A DNA stretch of 64,000 nucleotides from Lineus longissimus (Eukaryota; Nemertea; Pilidiophora; Heteronemertea; Lineidae). Under the pieces are notes generated by a model. It did no database searches. It saw only the letters and a program-made list of their open reading frames with translations, and had not been told where the DNA came from. Of the stretch, positions 11,441 through 22,810 are shown piece after piece; within the stretch, counting starts at the first letter, position 1, and every line of letters begins with the position of its first letter. The stretch lies in NCBI RefSeq assembly GCF_910592395.1, contig NC_088324.1:14288953-14352952 (forward strand), written 5' to 3'. Made by a program: the position numbers and the translations under genes.

Positions 11441-12926
11441 CCAACTGCACAATGCATCTTGAGTGTGTTCATCCTCGTGCAAACAGGGCCTACAACACGG
11501 GCCTATATACTTGCGCATGTTTTTCATTGAGGGAGTAAATATGTATCGAGGGAAATGGGCAGATATTGTCAGGATGGAGTGTGTTAGGAAACATTTACCA
11601 TTTGCTTTGTGTTGAGAAATATGGAAGGAAAGCAATGTTGACAAGTGTTATGGAACAAAAAGTGACTTAGTGTAGGTCACTTTACTGGATATGATTTTTG
11701 CTCTCTGGCATTCTGCTTTATAAATGCATGCTGTGGCCAAACCAAATGATATGAAGCCCCATGGCATTGTGAATGTCAACTAAGTCTTTTGTCAACCTCT
11801 GAGATGACAATGAATTGGTTTATCTTTGTTTTTGAGTGTGGATGCATGATGTAAGTGGTTGTGTACGAGACAAAAGTGGTAGCATGCGATCTTCGTATCT
11901 TGGGAATATCTGTTGATGAAATGGAATAAGATATGTTGCTGTCACTGTGTTAAGTGGTCTTTGGGAACTGTGACTCACTTTATACCATTGAGAGTATAGC
12001 GAGATAGGCTCCCTTTTTTATGGATGGAAACTCTCTGGATTCACTCATGTTCTGCCTCGGTCTCTGCTTTACCTATGTGTTGGGCACTGGGTAGGTCTCT
12101 ACTTTACAGCATGTGTTGGGCTTCTTATGGCTTGAAATTCTCTAGGTTCACTCATGTTCTGCTTTACCTATGTGTTGGGCTTTCAAAACTTTGGACATTT
12201 GCTAAACAAGCATTGTTCTTCTCCTTGTGAAACTCTAAAATGCTCCTCTATGCGAGACATTTTCAGCCATAAAGATTGGTCGTCAGCATGTAAAAGTGGT
12301 CACCACACTAATTTGCATTGCAGGCACCTGCAATGACTCTTGCTTATGGGAGAGATCTCTATTGAATTCATTGGGTCATCTAATTTGTTTCTTGGCTAAA
12401 AAGCAGATGTCATATTTTCAGCCATCCTCTCCTCCCCTTGCAGTATTGGACGAGGGTAATAATGACTCTGCCACAGTGGTTATAGTGACCTCCATGCCTA
12501 GAGTCATTTTAGTTATGCCACGACCAGCAACAGGTTCATTAGGAATTCTTTGGTGGTCGAAATTCAATTTGTGTCTTGTCCTGAGACAATTAACATCCAG
12601 CTGATCAGCATGGTTGTGGGCATGTGAGCCTGAAGAAATGGTACCTGGATTGGGAAACTGGATGTTATATAGAACAGGTGGTTTTGATTACCCTGTGGCA
12701 TTCTGGTCCACTACAATCGAAAAGTACCCACCCAAAAGGACCAGTGACCCTATTATCATTCATGATGTACTATTAGAGTTTGAGAAACAGTTTGGAAACT
12801 ATAGGTCCTGAGCCTACATCATACAAAGTCAGGACATACAGCTTGGCTTGTCACTCTATACAAAATATGATGCCTTGGACAATCAACACACCCTGTGGAA
12901 GTACCAGTAATGATACTTATACTAGT
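11441..12926. other. non-coding stretch with one local duplication
   Basis: No gene recognised. The frame at 12614-12811 reads somewhat like protein (FDYPVAFWSTTIEKY) but has no good splice sites and no known domain. More AAGTGG words (about 11877) may be relics of the array on the left. The duplication at 12028-12182 is listed separately. Confidence 0.5.
12028..12182. repeat. tandem duplication with CTATGTGTTGGGC
   Basis: TTCACTCATGTTCTGC and CTTTACCTATGTGTTGGGC occur twice about 105 bp apart, and a third CATGTGTTGGGC lies between them. Local tandem duplication followed by divergence. Confidence 0.65.
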
Positions 12927-13193
12927 CAGGCGCGGATCCAAGGGGGGGCGCACCCGGCGCACGCCCCCCCTAATTCCGGCACGGTGTAAAAAAATTGTAG
13001 CCCCAATTAAAGTGGTGCTTAATATTTGAAGATCAGATGCCAGGAAATCGCATATATGGAGTCTTATCTTAAAAGTTTTTCTGGGGGAGGCCCCCCAGAC
13101 CCCCCGCCTTCGCTTCGCGCCTGCGACGCTTGCAATTCGGGCTTCGCCCTCAAAGTGCACCTCCCTTTTCGAAATATCCTGGCTCCGCCCCTG
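12927..13193. mobile_element. hAT-like MITE, 267 bp
   Basis: The left end reads CAGGCGCGGATCCAAG and the complement of the right end reads CAGGGGCGGAGCCAGG, 12 or 13 of 16 matching. CAGGGGCGGATCC-type ends are typical of hAT-derived MITEs. The interior is GC-rich near both ends (runs of G and C that could fold) and AT-rich in the middle, with no transposase frame. Flanks carry CTTATA on the left and CTTGTATA on the right, so the expected 8-bp target duplication is at best imperfect. The 135-codon minus frame at 12819-13226 crosses both boundaries and is not a gene. Confidence 0.75.
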
Positions 13194-15540
13194 CTTGTAT
13201 AATGTACTTTGAGAGTTCACATGCAATATTTGGAAGAGTTAAAACAAGAACTTGTCAGGCTTTTCATTCGCTGAGTTCAGGATATCAATCTCCCTCAACA
13301 TCTTTAGCAATTCTTGTTTTATAAGTCCTGGATATAAATGTTCATTTCGAAGATAAAATATATAAGGCATGTATCAGAAACTAATTTGAGCATTTCTGGT
13401 AGTCTGTTGAAAATATTCAAGTTGACATTTAGAAAAATCCTTCCACAAGATGTGAAAGAAACTGCTTGCAATGTAAGCTTCTTTGTGATATGTTATTCCA
13501 ATAAAACATTTCCTTTTGGATAATTCATCAGTTACTTGATACTTCGGCGAATCGTGGATCCAATTTAAGCCATTTAAAACACAAAACCATGGAAATATCA
13601 CGCAGGGTATTGGCTGAGATAATTTTGCCTTCAGAATGAAAAATATCTGTTTGTTGTCTGTGGTGTTGTGTGCAGGACTGTGTAATAGAATAAAGTCAAT
13701 TTCGGGATGTTTGCAAGGCGTGAACTTAAGGATACATGACTTTGAAAAGAAATTGTGCAAATAACGAGTTGTGCAGATGCAGGGTAGTGGGCTCCAAAGA
13801 ACTCATTTGTTGTCTGTTTGTCTTTGAGAAAACATTAGGGGAAATGAAAAATAATGAATTTGTCAGACATAGGGCTCTGGTCTTTCTTAGGTATAGTTTT
13901 AAAGTGAGGTTGTAAATGTTCTATGAGGTTGAAACCTGTCAAAGTATGCTTGCCCCCTTATGATTAGGTCTGACATTGCTGGCAGAGATATCAATATTTC
14001 AATATTTTCTCATAAAATTGAGTGATTTTATATGGCAGTTGCTTTCCATTTAAAATTTATGCCACTTATGCATTGAGATCTTTCAAGCCAAGGTTTAGGA
14101 GCAATTGGAGGTCCAGTGAGGTGGATCTTTTTATTTAGCACACTCAGTAAAAGTAGAAAAATAAGCAGACTTGGTTCTTTTGGTGCCCCAGCTGTTCTGG
14201 TGTGATGCTGTAAAGCAGTCTGAAAATGCATTGATATGATCATGATGTCACCTTAACCCAATTACACTAACCAATTTTTGACTAAACCGCCCAAATTCGA
14301 TTTTACAACATTTTCACCTGTGTCATCGGCAAAGCTCAAAATGCCCAAGGCTTCAAAATATTGATATGAAGCGAATTCGATTTTGTAAGAGTCACTTCCA
14401 TGACTCATGATTCGTCAAACATCGGGGTTTCCTCATCAAATGGATGTCATAAAATTATCGAGAAATATTAAGTGATGATGACTGTCTTTGATCTCTGTGC
14501 TGATACCCTGGGGTGCTGGCAGAAAAGTTTGATACTAATATCACTGCAATGCTTTCAAATAGTTAAGCAGTGCAGGAGCTGTATTTACTAAAGTATAGTA
14601 CATGTAGAATGCATGACTGAGATGAACTGCGTATGTGCTGTGTTTTCTCACAGCCTTTTTCTTCCATTCTCCAAGCAGATGGCAGGATTTTCTCTCTGCC
14701 GACACAAATTATCATTATACTATTAGGTCCCGGATGTGTCACAGGCGCTTGGTGATATCAGATTGAATCAACAGAAGGTTTCATGATGCTCTAGGGCTTC
14801 TATACACTGTTTGACCTTTGATTTCCTCCTTAAATTGAATTGAATTCATTCTCCTTGAAGTTATTTCATCTTCAAATCAGATATTCTCTTTACCTACAAT
14901 TTCAGTGCCATGCCAATCGTTAAAGATCGCATTATTCGTCTGGCTTCTCTCAAATGATTTTTAATTCGCTTTCGTCTTGAGTTTTTCACTTGAAGGACCG
15001 TTAATTTGTTTGTATGGATTTTTCATGTCATGCTAAAAAGATAAGATACCAAGCCAATGATCTATCGGTAATTGTTTAACCTTGAGACTAATGGAATTAA
15101 GACTAAGCGGTTTCCTTTTCAAGGTGATTGTCCTTCTGTCTCAACGAATACCTTTAAGTTCCATTCCTCATTTGTGCCTGCCTGCTGAAATTGATGTCAT
15201 CAGACCAGATACAAGCCATGAGGACCAATCTGATCTTTCTTTCGCTGCTAATTTCTTCACCGTCCTTTTTCACCATGTTTCTTAGTCATAAGACCCGTGG
15301 CAAATCCTCTTCTCAAGAAATGATTTATTGGAGTACCTCGTAGAAGGTGAATGTCGCAGGCTTGCCAAAGATTAAGAAAATGAAAGCAGACCAAGGGCTG
15401 AGTTGAGGGGAATGGTAATACCCCATGAAAGAATCCTAGAGTCTCGTAGATACATCACTGAGGAGCATTTTTACAGGCACTTGGTAATGCCTTGGTATTA
15501 CTAACATGTAAAACTATCTACGGTATAAGTTCCCGAGACT
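13194..15540. other. non-coding stretch, nothing recognised
   Basis: AT-rich DNA with ordinary chance open frames (longest 128 codons, minus, 13374-13760, no domain features). No clear repeat or RNA gene found by eye. Confidence 0.55.
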
Positions 15541-15604
15541 GAATGAATGAATGAATGAATGAATGAATGAATGAATGAATGAATGAATGAATGAATGAAT
15601 GAAT
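15541..15604. repeat. (GAAT)n microsatellite, 16 units
   Basis: Sixteen perfect GAAT units. On the minus strand it reads (ATTC)n and sits directly after the LINE 3' end described next, so it is best read as that element's 3' tail. The Ile-His-Ser-Phe string in the 160-codon minus frame comes from it. Confidence 0.95.
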
Positions 15605-15620
15605 AGAAATACTTATATAG

Positions 15621-15655
15621 GGCGCCTTTCCGTGGTCCACCACGCTCAAGGCGCC
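15621..15655 (-). other. 3'-end hairpin of the LINE
   Basis: GGCGCCTT at 15621-15628 pairs with AAGGCGCC at 15648-15655, and an inner GTGG/CCAC pair extends the stem. On the minus strand it falls between the end of the reverse-transcriptase frame and the ATTC tail. That is where LINE 3' UTR hairpins recognised by the reverse transcriptase usually lie. A hairpin of the same layout occurs at 30085-30115. Confidence 0.7.
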
Positions 15656-15819
15656 ACCCCCCCCCCCAAGTAGTCCTCAAACAAGGTGGTTTTGAGTTGC
15701 CTCTTAAATGATGTTTCTGGCATAGCTCTGATGGAAAAAGGAAGTTTGTTCCACAGGTATGGGCCACAGCATGAGAAGCTGCGGTCACCATACCTGGACT
15801 TAGTTCTTCTGAGACCATG
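15646..15819 (-). pseudogene. LINE ORF2 C-terminal fragment (CR1/L2/Rex1-like)
   Basis: Read on the minus strand, 58 codons are open and end at a TGA in the hairpin. They contain YGDRSFS, then GPYLWNKLPFSIR, then FKRQLKTTLFEDY. The pattern GDRSF..GP.LWN.LP.SIR...FKR.LKT.LF marks the extreme C-terminus of reverse transcriptases of CR1/L2/Rex1-like LINEs in the Jockey superfamily. The rest of the ORF is missing, as in a copy truncated at its 5' end during insertion. The frame depends on an 11-base C run at 15657-15667, which is prone to length error. The longer minus frame at 15501-15983 is a different, non-coding frame over the same DNA. The fragment is dead, since no catalytic domain is present. 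Confidence 0.85.
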
Positions 15820-18694
15820 CTACCAATACATTTGAGCTGATTTGAGTCACTGCAACAAACAAACCATCTCCTTTGCCTCACCAGAAGAAGAAACCAAAGG
15901 TGATTATCTAAGCTAGATAATTTCATTCTCAGATCAAAACAGCATTGGAGGCAATTTTTCAGATTTTCGTCGACGTTTATCAATTTTTTTCTGAGATAAT
16001 TAACGTTGGTGATGGGATAACCGTGTTTTATCGATGGGATAAAGGTAGGCAGAATGACACATACTCTTTTGGTGAAGATGCTGATGTGAGGCGTAATTGT
16101 ACATTACATTTGACCCTTTCAGATTCTTTGTTGTGGACTTTGCTGTTCTTTGATCACCAACTGGCCATTGCGTGGTGGTCTACGGGTTAGGTCTTTTTCA
16201 TAAGATATATATCTTGACGGCGATTGCCTACTTGCCACTTTGCTAGCTGCGACACTTTCTGTTGCAAAGAAGTTGTCACATTTTGCACAATTACTTGTGA
16301 GGGCAGCGCACAAAAAAACGAGCCACAGAAATTGCTTCTAAAAGAATCACATCAAAAGTGGTAAATGGTCTCATTACCTTGCCATACCTGGTGATGGTCT
16401 CTGATGCATTCTTTTACCTCGTAATTTGCTGACTAACATCTCCTAAAGAATCATTATGAAGTAAATGTCGTTGTAGTCATTGGCAGGAAGCAGGGCCACA
16501 AGGTATTGGTCTATCATTAGCAGTGTCATGCTTAATGGTGGTCTTAGAGCTAGAACCTTTGTGATATGGTGACACTGCATGTCATCTCTTCCACCTTATT
16601 TGGTATAGATTAAAGTTCATGAAAGTTCAAAACTGTGGTGCCCTAGCTGTTTCTTCTAAAAATGCGGAAAGGGGATTACCCGTCCCTACAACCATATTAA
16701 AAAATGACCCATCTCGAATCCCGACAGGCAATTTAGGCAAATCCCAATGCAGTTCTGACTCCCACTGAATTTTCCGGAATCCCTTTTGAATATGGGTGCC
16801 TATGCCGAAAGTCTCAGCTGCTTTTTATCTGTCCCATGCAGTGTCCTGAAAAAGATCATTTTTCATCTTCTAAAAATGTCCCCGCTAATGTCAGATCCAC
16901 TTTTAAAGAATGCTAACCTGGGGGTAGTTGGTTTGCGTAACGAGTGTAGGAAGCTTGACACTGACACTAACAGATGCATCACCTTTGGGCCAAGCGCAGA
17001 CACAAAAGGATGACAAAGAAGAAAGTTTTTTCTCCTTTAAAAGGTGTTGGAGAGATGTTGATTGGACGAATGCCACTGGCTGCTTTTTGTTCCAGAGAAA
17101 AATCCTTTGGTGTCTTCTTGACTTCTTGTAGTCGTCTCTCCTTTTAGGGTTTTTCTTGATCTGCCGGTTTTAAAAACTACTGCTGCGGCATCCTCTACCA
17201 TGGCAATGGCTTTTCCAGCTCACAACTTTGAAAATCTTCTGTTTGACAACGACAGTGCATTGAAGTCAACTTGTTTTCTCTTTCTTTCTGTTTGTTGACA
17301 AATGCTTATTCTGTGTTCTTGGTGATTGGTATATAGGGACTTTTACCAAAATTGCAAGAGTGACTCCAATCTGCTTCCCAACTTTCAGTTGTTGATCAGT
17401 TGCTCAGTGTCAGAATGTTGTTGATAGCTTTTGAGAAGAGAGAGAAACAAGCATTCTAAAATCCAGAGCTTCTGCTGTATCCTTTCAAAATTGAGTTTTC
17501 AGTTGTCCCACATTAGGTGTGGAGGTTCCCTTCTGAAGTTTTCAAAAAGGTTACCCGAAACCAAGGGTCCATGCTTCATTTTTGGGGTTAACGGAAGTCA
17601 GATCTGGTTGATAGTTCAGTGTAAAACTTACCATAACCTGAAATTACTTGCTTAACACTCAGATTTTGACAATTTTTCATGGAAACACTTTTCAGGTTAG
17701 ATGTGAATCACACAGCTCCAAACTTCTGATACACGATTCCATATATTTCCTAAAAACATCTCCTGAACAGGTCATAATCATCATGTCATTATTTTCTCAT
17801 GTTCTGAAAGAGTGGAATATGCCTCAAGCCAGTCACAGCTATGACTTGCAAACCACCTTTTGTAAAACTGGGTACAAACCTAGCTGGTGGTGAGAATTCT
17901 TTGGTGTCATGTAGTCTTGCAGCGATCGATCAGTTTATCCGTTGAGTTTGTGACTGCAAAGCTGATTGCAGGAAGTCAGAGGAGTTTGATTTTGACCCCT
18001 GGCCGCCTCCCTGTGCCAGTTCTTTACTAATGTCCTAAAGTTTAAAATGCTTTACCAACATTAGATGTCATTGTGATCTCCTTCATCATTTTAAAAACCG
18101 AAATTCCTAATCATCCATGGAAGTGATGTCTTTGCCTCGGAGCAAGCATCATCGTTTCTCGTCTTCGGTTATTTTCTCCCGGTCAGAAATGAATCATTCA
18201 GCCTCTGATATAAGATACAACAGCCTTTAAAACATGAGATTGCTGTCAATGATTGCTCCTCTTCCATACGAGAAACACATCTTGCCGATAGCTGGTTCAA
18301 GTCATTACTGATAAACACAACCCCTTCAAAGAAGACGAAGATGATTCGTATGAATTTGATCTTTTTTATCATGGTGACCCCAGGTCTTCATGAACAAATG
18401 GGGTAAGCATTTGTCCTGTGGCTTTTGCAAGTCCTCTTAAGCCCGATATCCTAGCCATATTGTTGTCTATGTAAACACCACTTCTGATACAAATACACCG
18501 TGAGTCGCTAAACTTTGGTTCCTCTTTTCCTCTTTTCATCACCACCAAGCAGATCGTACTTCTGTTGAGGGTGAATAAACAATCGTGACATCTTTTTTTC
18601 GATGGCTTTGATCTCCGAGATACAATCAAGAAACAATCACCGTGAATCTGATCAGGGAATCACCAGCTGCGGCAGTGATACAATTACCACCAGG
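15820..18694. other. non-coding stretch, nothing recognised
   Basis: No gene-like frame or clear repeat. A weak exon-like stretch on plus ends at a TGGTG|GTGAGA donor near 17889, without a convincing acceptor. Confidence 0.5.
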
Positions 18695-18900
18695 AGCCGC
18701 GGTGGTGTAGTGTAGTGATCGTCTAGCTGTCATGTGGTCCTTGGTTTGATCCCCAGTGGTGTGAAACTCGGCGTAGCTTTCTTTGCCTTACATGCCTTAC
18801 TCCACACGGTGGGAAATAGTGGTGAATGAACCCCCTACTCCTTAATAGAGCGGTTGTCTTTAATATGTAGGTGGCCGCAAGGGGAGGTTCCACTGTACTC
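18695..18900 (+). mobile_element. tRNA-derived SINE
   Basis: The 5' part resembles a tRNA with an internal polymerase III promoter. An A-box-like TGGTGTAGTGTAGTGATC starts at 18702 and a B-box-like GGTTTGATCCC lies at 18743-18753, 41 bp on, close to tRNA spacing. CTTGG and CCCAG around the B box can form most of a T stem. Beyond it comes a non-tRNA body with AAACTCGGCGTAGCTTT. A body fragment recurs at 57510-57575, which supports a dispersed family. It is not a functional tRNA: the acceptor and anticodon arms do not fold cleanly. Confidence 0.65.
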
Positions 18901-21900
18901 ATTTGAAGACTGAAGTTATAACAAAATTACCAGAATTTGTATCTGGTTACAACTCCTGTCAATGCCCACACTGATTCGAAGTGCTCAAAGGAGTATCGTA
19001 GTAGAAATGCAGCAGAGTCATAGGGTAAAGTAGGTACTTAACCAAGCTTTGATCCTGACTCGGTCCACTCCAGAGACAATCGGGGAAAGGATTACAAAGC
19101 CGGATGGTTGGTGACTTGATACAGCTGTTAGTGATTGCCTTGACAACTGCTGTAAAAGTCAGGGTTGTTCGTGCAACTGTTGACTACAACACAGATGGAC
19201 TTGAAAATCTTTCAGAAATGGGTTCAAAGTTCTGGAAAAAATTCCAAAGTGAAAATTTTTTGGGACAGACCCAAAAGCGGTCACTAGACAAGAAGAGGAC
19301 TGTCGTTTACACAACCAATATTTTTTTCTGAAATCTCACCAAAGATGATAGCCTTGTCCTTCCGGGTTTGTTAGTATCAATCAGCCTCTCAAAGGGCATG
19401 CCTAATGGGCTCCAAGTACTAGTAATGAGACTGTCTTTGATGGTGAGCAAATCAAAGTAAACATGTATCACCAAAATTAATGGCATCCGTACAGACTTTA
19501 ATTAGAAGGGATAAAAACATGTCCTTCATGAGATCACGTTTCATGCTTGAACAAGTTAAGAAAAGACATGAAGAGTTCTGAAAAGATTATTATATTTTTT
19601 TGGATTCGTCATGAGAACCATTCAAATGCCACAGAGACTGCTCATGTCCCCTAAAAGTTTGTGACAGGAGTTAATACTCTCCCCAAATCTCCTAAATGGT
19701 ACATGATTCTTCATCGAGGTACAAGTGCTCCGTTGTTACAAGCTCTTCATCCAATCAGCAAATAGATCACAATATCCCCGCCACAATAATCGTCATGGCG
19801 ATTGATTAATAGACGATAGTGGATTATGGGAGCATATGAATCTCATATATTTTCATTAAGTCTGATTGAGTGGAATGAGTGATAAGCTAACGAGAGGTTG
19901 GAGTGAGGAGTCTTGGTCACGCCATCGATTGGGGGGGGGGGGACACGGACACAAGGGAGCCGGCTCCTGAAAGTGCCATCCCCTCTTCCACACACGGCGC
20001 CAAGTCTGAAATGTGCACGGATGAATTCACCTCTGATGAGTGGTGCCACCTATGTATAGACAGAATACAACGTTGAAGGTCCTTCTCGCTCTGATGGTTT
20101 AAGCCATCATGTTGCAGTTAAGTAAGTAATTGAGTTAAAGAGAGTTAGACTGACATTTTGCCTTCAGTCCATCTTATTAGGGTCTATCTTAATTACCTGT
20201 CTCTAGCGAATGACCACCCAAGGCATTTTCTCCCTGCAACATCAGTGTCAATTTGGATTGACGGATGAAAAAGACAATTGAATTTTATGAGACCTAAAGG
20301 CTGAGGTCAGACTCTTGATAACTTTGGTGGCAGTGCTGAGCATGTCAGCCTGAACTTCGTAAAGGAAACTCCTCCACAGGGTGCAGGTGGATGGTAAGGC
20401 ATCTCATATGGGGAGTACGATATAGAAAGATTGATCACCAGTGAAATATTAAGCTAGGATGTCAGGAGATTGCATAAAGAAGGTAAAGGTGCTTTATTAA
20501 AAAAGGTTCATGATGTGTCATTGTTAGAATCCATCTTGAACAGGGAAAGATAGCTAAATAAGTGAGCTTCTGACCTCGGTGACAGCAGCCTCTCCAGACA
20601 CAAGGGGTTCAAAACACATAAAAATTCTGAAAGATGCTATAGCACAAAAGATACAGAACCTCCACAAAGAGACATCACCATATCCTCAAAAATCAAGATA
20701 AACCCCTCTGAATTCTCCATAAATCACACTTTATCATGTCAACGCCCGTAAATTGGTGCGTTATGAATTCACAAATGATGGCCAAGATGATCATAAGCAA
20801 GAAATATTCTCGTAAATGTCAGGAATAATGATGTCACTCAATCAGATTACGGTAATCTGAAGAACTTATTGCCGCTTGTCATAATTGATAAGAGGGGGTG
20901 ATTTCTCACACCAAGTCGAAGTGGAGTCTTGTACCAGGCAGCTGCTGTTTTTTTTAAATGTATTAGAATGTATTGACATCCATCATAATTGATGGGATGA
21001 TTTCTAACACCAGTAATTTGAGTGAAAGCCCCTAACAACAAGATGCGTCATGGAGTCTCTGTCTCCTTCCCCTTCACTTATCATAAACAAAAACTATTTC
21101 GGTACCAAAGATTCCCATTATACGAGATTGACAGCAATAAACACTGTATTCAATGCGCTCTGAAAGTAAAGAGATGTTCAGCTATCTTGCTTGGATGTGT
21201 CAAGTTGCTGCTTTCAGACTGATATGACAGCCTTGTTGATTTCTTATAGTTCATTGATTTTCTCACAGGTGGTTCTGTCTGTAAATTGCTGTCGCTTTCC
21301 ATATGTTGGGTTAATACTATCTGCGCTAATTGATGCAATTCCTTCGTCACAAAAGCAAAAGTGTCCATATAATGCCGATGGCGAGTTCATGTCACATGAT
21401 CTAGCTGCCGCGCTTTGTGACGGAATTTGTCGCTGCAGTGATGCTGTGATCGCCTATTCATATAGCGCTAAAAAGAACAACAGCAGTGGTTTATGGGGAA
21501 ATTGGTTGCGAGAGCAACGACATTGTGCGGTATTGGGAAATTGCACACCTGAAGAGTGAGTCATTGTGGGATGGCAAAATGGCAAACAGCGCAAATTGAA
21601 ACCTCTTGATTAGAATACCTTTGAAGATGAGCAATTGGGGCTTAATTGTGAGGTGTTTTAATTAGAGCATTTGCAATGAACAAAGTAAGTTTTCTTATTC
21701 AAATCGCAAAGTTCTACTCAAAAGGTATTCTATTTCTAGATTTTGATTGAGAGGTTCTGCTGTTTTTTAGCAGCAGATTTGTTATGCGGCCCGGTAATGC
21801 AATCTTGGATGCATAATACAAGAACTCGGCAATCATACATTAGCGGTATCAATCAGTTATTCATGCTACCCCTCCATTTCGTCAGCTCATTTCATAAGCT

Positions 21901-22259
21901 ATTTTATCGGCAGGCTTCCAGACTCCCGCCATCCTGAGGGGAAAGAGCAATACATAATACTGATTGACAAGCATCCTACAGGTATCGACATTGCCAATCC
22001 AACCCGATCACGAAATGCTGCTAAAAGTCTCAAGCAAGGGAATTACTGTCAAATGAAAGAATACATTTTCATAGCCGGAGGAAAAGGCTGTCGTTTAAGA
22101 GGTCTCGCTGGAGTTTAGTAATGGGGAGGCAAAATTGAATTTTTTACTGCTAGTTCGGAAGTGGAGTCTTGAAATGTTAAACAGGCATATTGGATGAAAA
22201 GCGATCATTTCATGGATGAATGTGGAATGACAAATTAGAATGAAAAGCCAATCTGTTGA
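18901..22259. other. non-coding stretch
   Basis: No gene recognised. It has a 13-base G run near 19930-19942 and one half of a dispersed repeat pair at 20089-20131. The block at 19740-19860 is less AT-rich and dense in ATTA/TAAT words. Confidence 0.5.
20089..20131 (-). repeat. dispersed repeat, copy 1
   Basis: The complement reads TTACTTACTTAACTGCAAC then ATGATGGC and matches 51703-51770 nearly base for base over about 27 bp, with weaker matching beyond (GA.GACC). Two inverted copies 31 kb apart suggest a SINE or other short dispersed element with a TTAC tail. The family is not named. Confidence 0.55.
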
Positions 22260-22810
22260 ATGATCAGTTGTGATCAGTAAATTTGTCATCAGCTCCTAGA
22301 TATAGTAGCTTTCCTCTCTATTTACCTGGTAACACGATAAGAGGATTCAACCTAATGGTGTATTTAGATAGCCTGAACGTGATGTGCCCATGTTGGACAG
22401 ACTGTTAGACAATATGGTACATGACCTTTCAAGGCTGCCCTCTAATCCTAGCCAAAGGATGTCATCCCTCTTATATCCTAGCAACTCTTGTATCAGCGAA
22501 ATGCCTCCTGCAGACAGATTATAGGTGCGATCAGTAAATTTGTCATCAACGCTTATACCAATAGCTTTTCCTCTATTTACCTGGTAACATGATGATGGAA
22601 TTGATGTTAATGGCACATTCAAATAATCTACAACTGGACTGGATTTATCAGACAGCAATGCCCATGACATTTACAGAGGCTCCCTAAAATCCAAGCAACA
22701 GTCTGTCTGATGGATTTATCATTGTATGAAGGTAAATATAGGGAAGGCCATCAGTCTTGGAGTTGATGACAAATTGACTCATAATCTATCTGAAGATTCA
22801 GAATGGTTGT
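22260..22810 (-). repeat. three-copy repeat, two direct and one inverted
   Basis: On the minus strand the string TTACCAGGTAAATAGAG, an AAAGCTA-like word and TGATGACAAATTTACTGATC occurs at about 22269-22345 and 22528-22602. A related copy in opposite orientation lies at 22727-22800 (GGTAAATATAGGGAAGGCC then GTTGATGACAAATTGACT). The 107-codon minus frame 22347-22670 spans the second copy, with VDDKFTDRTYNLS there and VDDKLTHNLSED in the third. The likeness could be shared repeat ancestry or a remnant of a coding repeat. Confidence 0.65.

Noticed and set aside
12819-13226. 135-codon minus-strand open frame
   Set aside because: It crosses both ends of the MITE and consists largely of that element's GC-rich ends.
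15501-15983. 160-codon minus-strand open frame
   Set aside because: It is the wrong frame over the LINE fragment and includes the translated GAAT microsatellite. The real remnant is the overlapping frame at 15646-15819.
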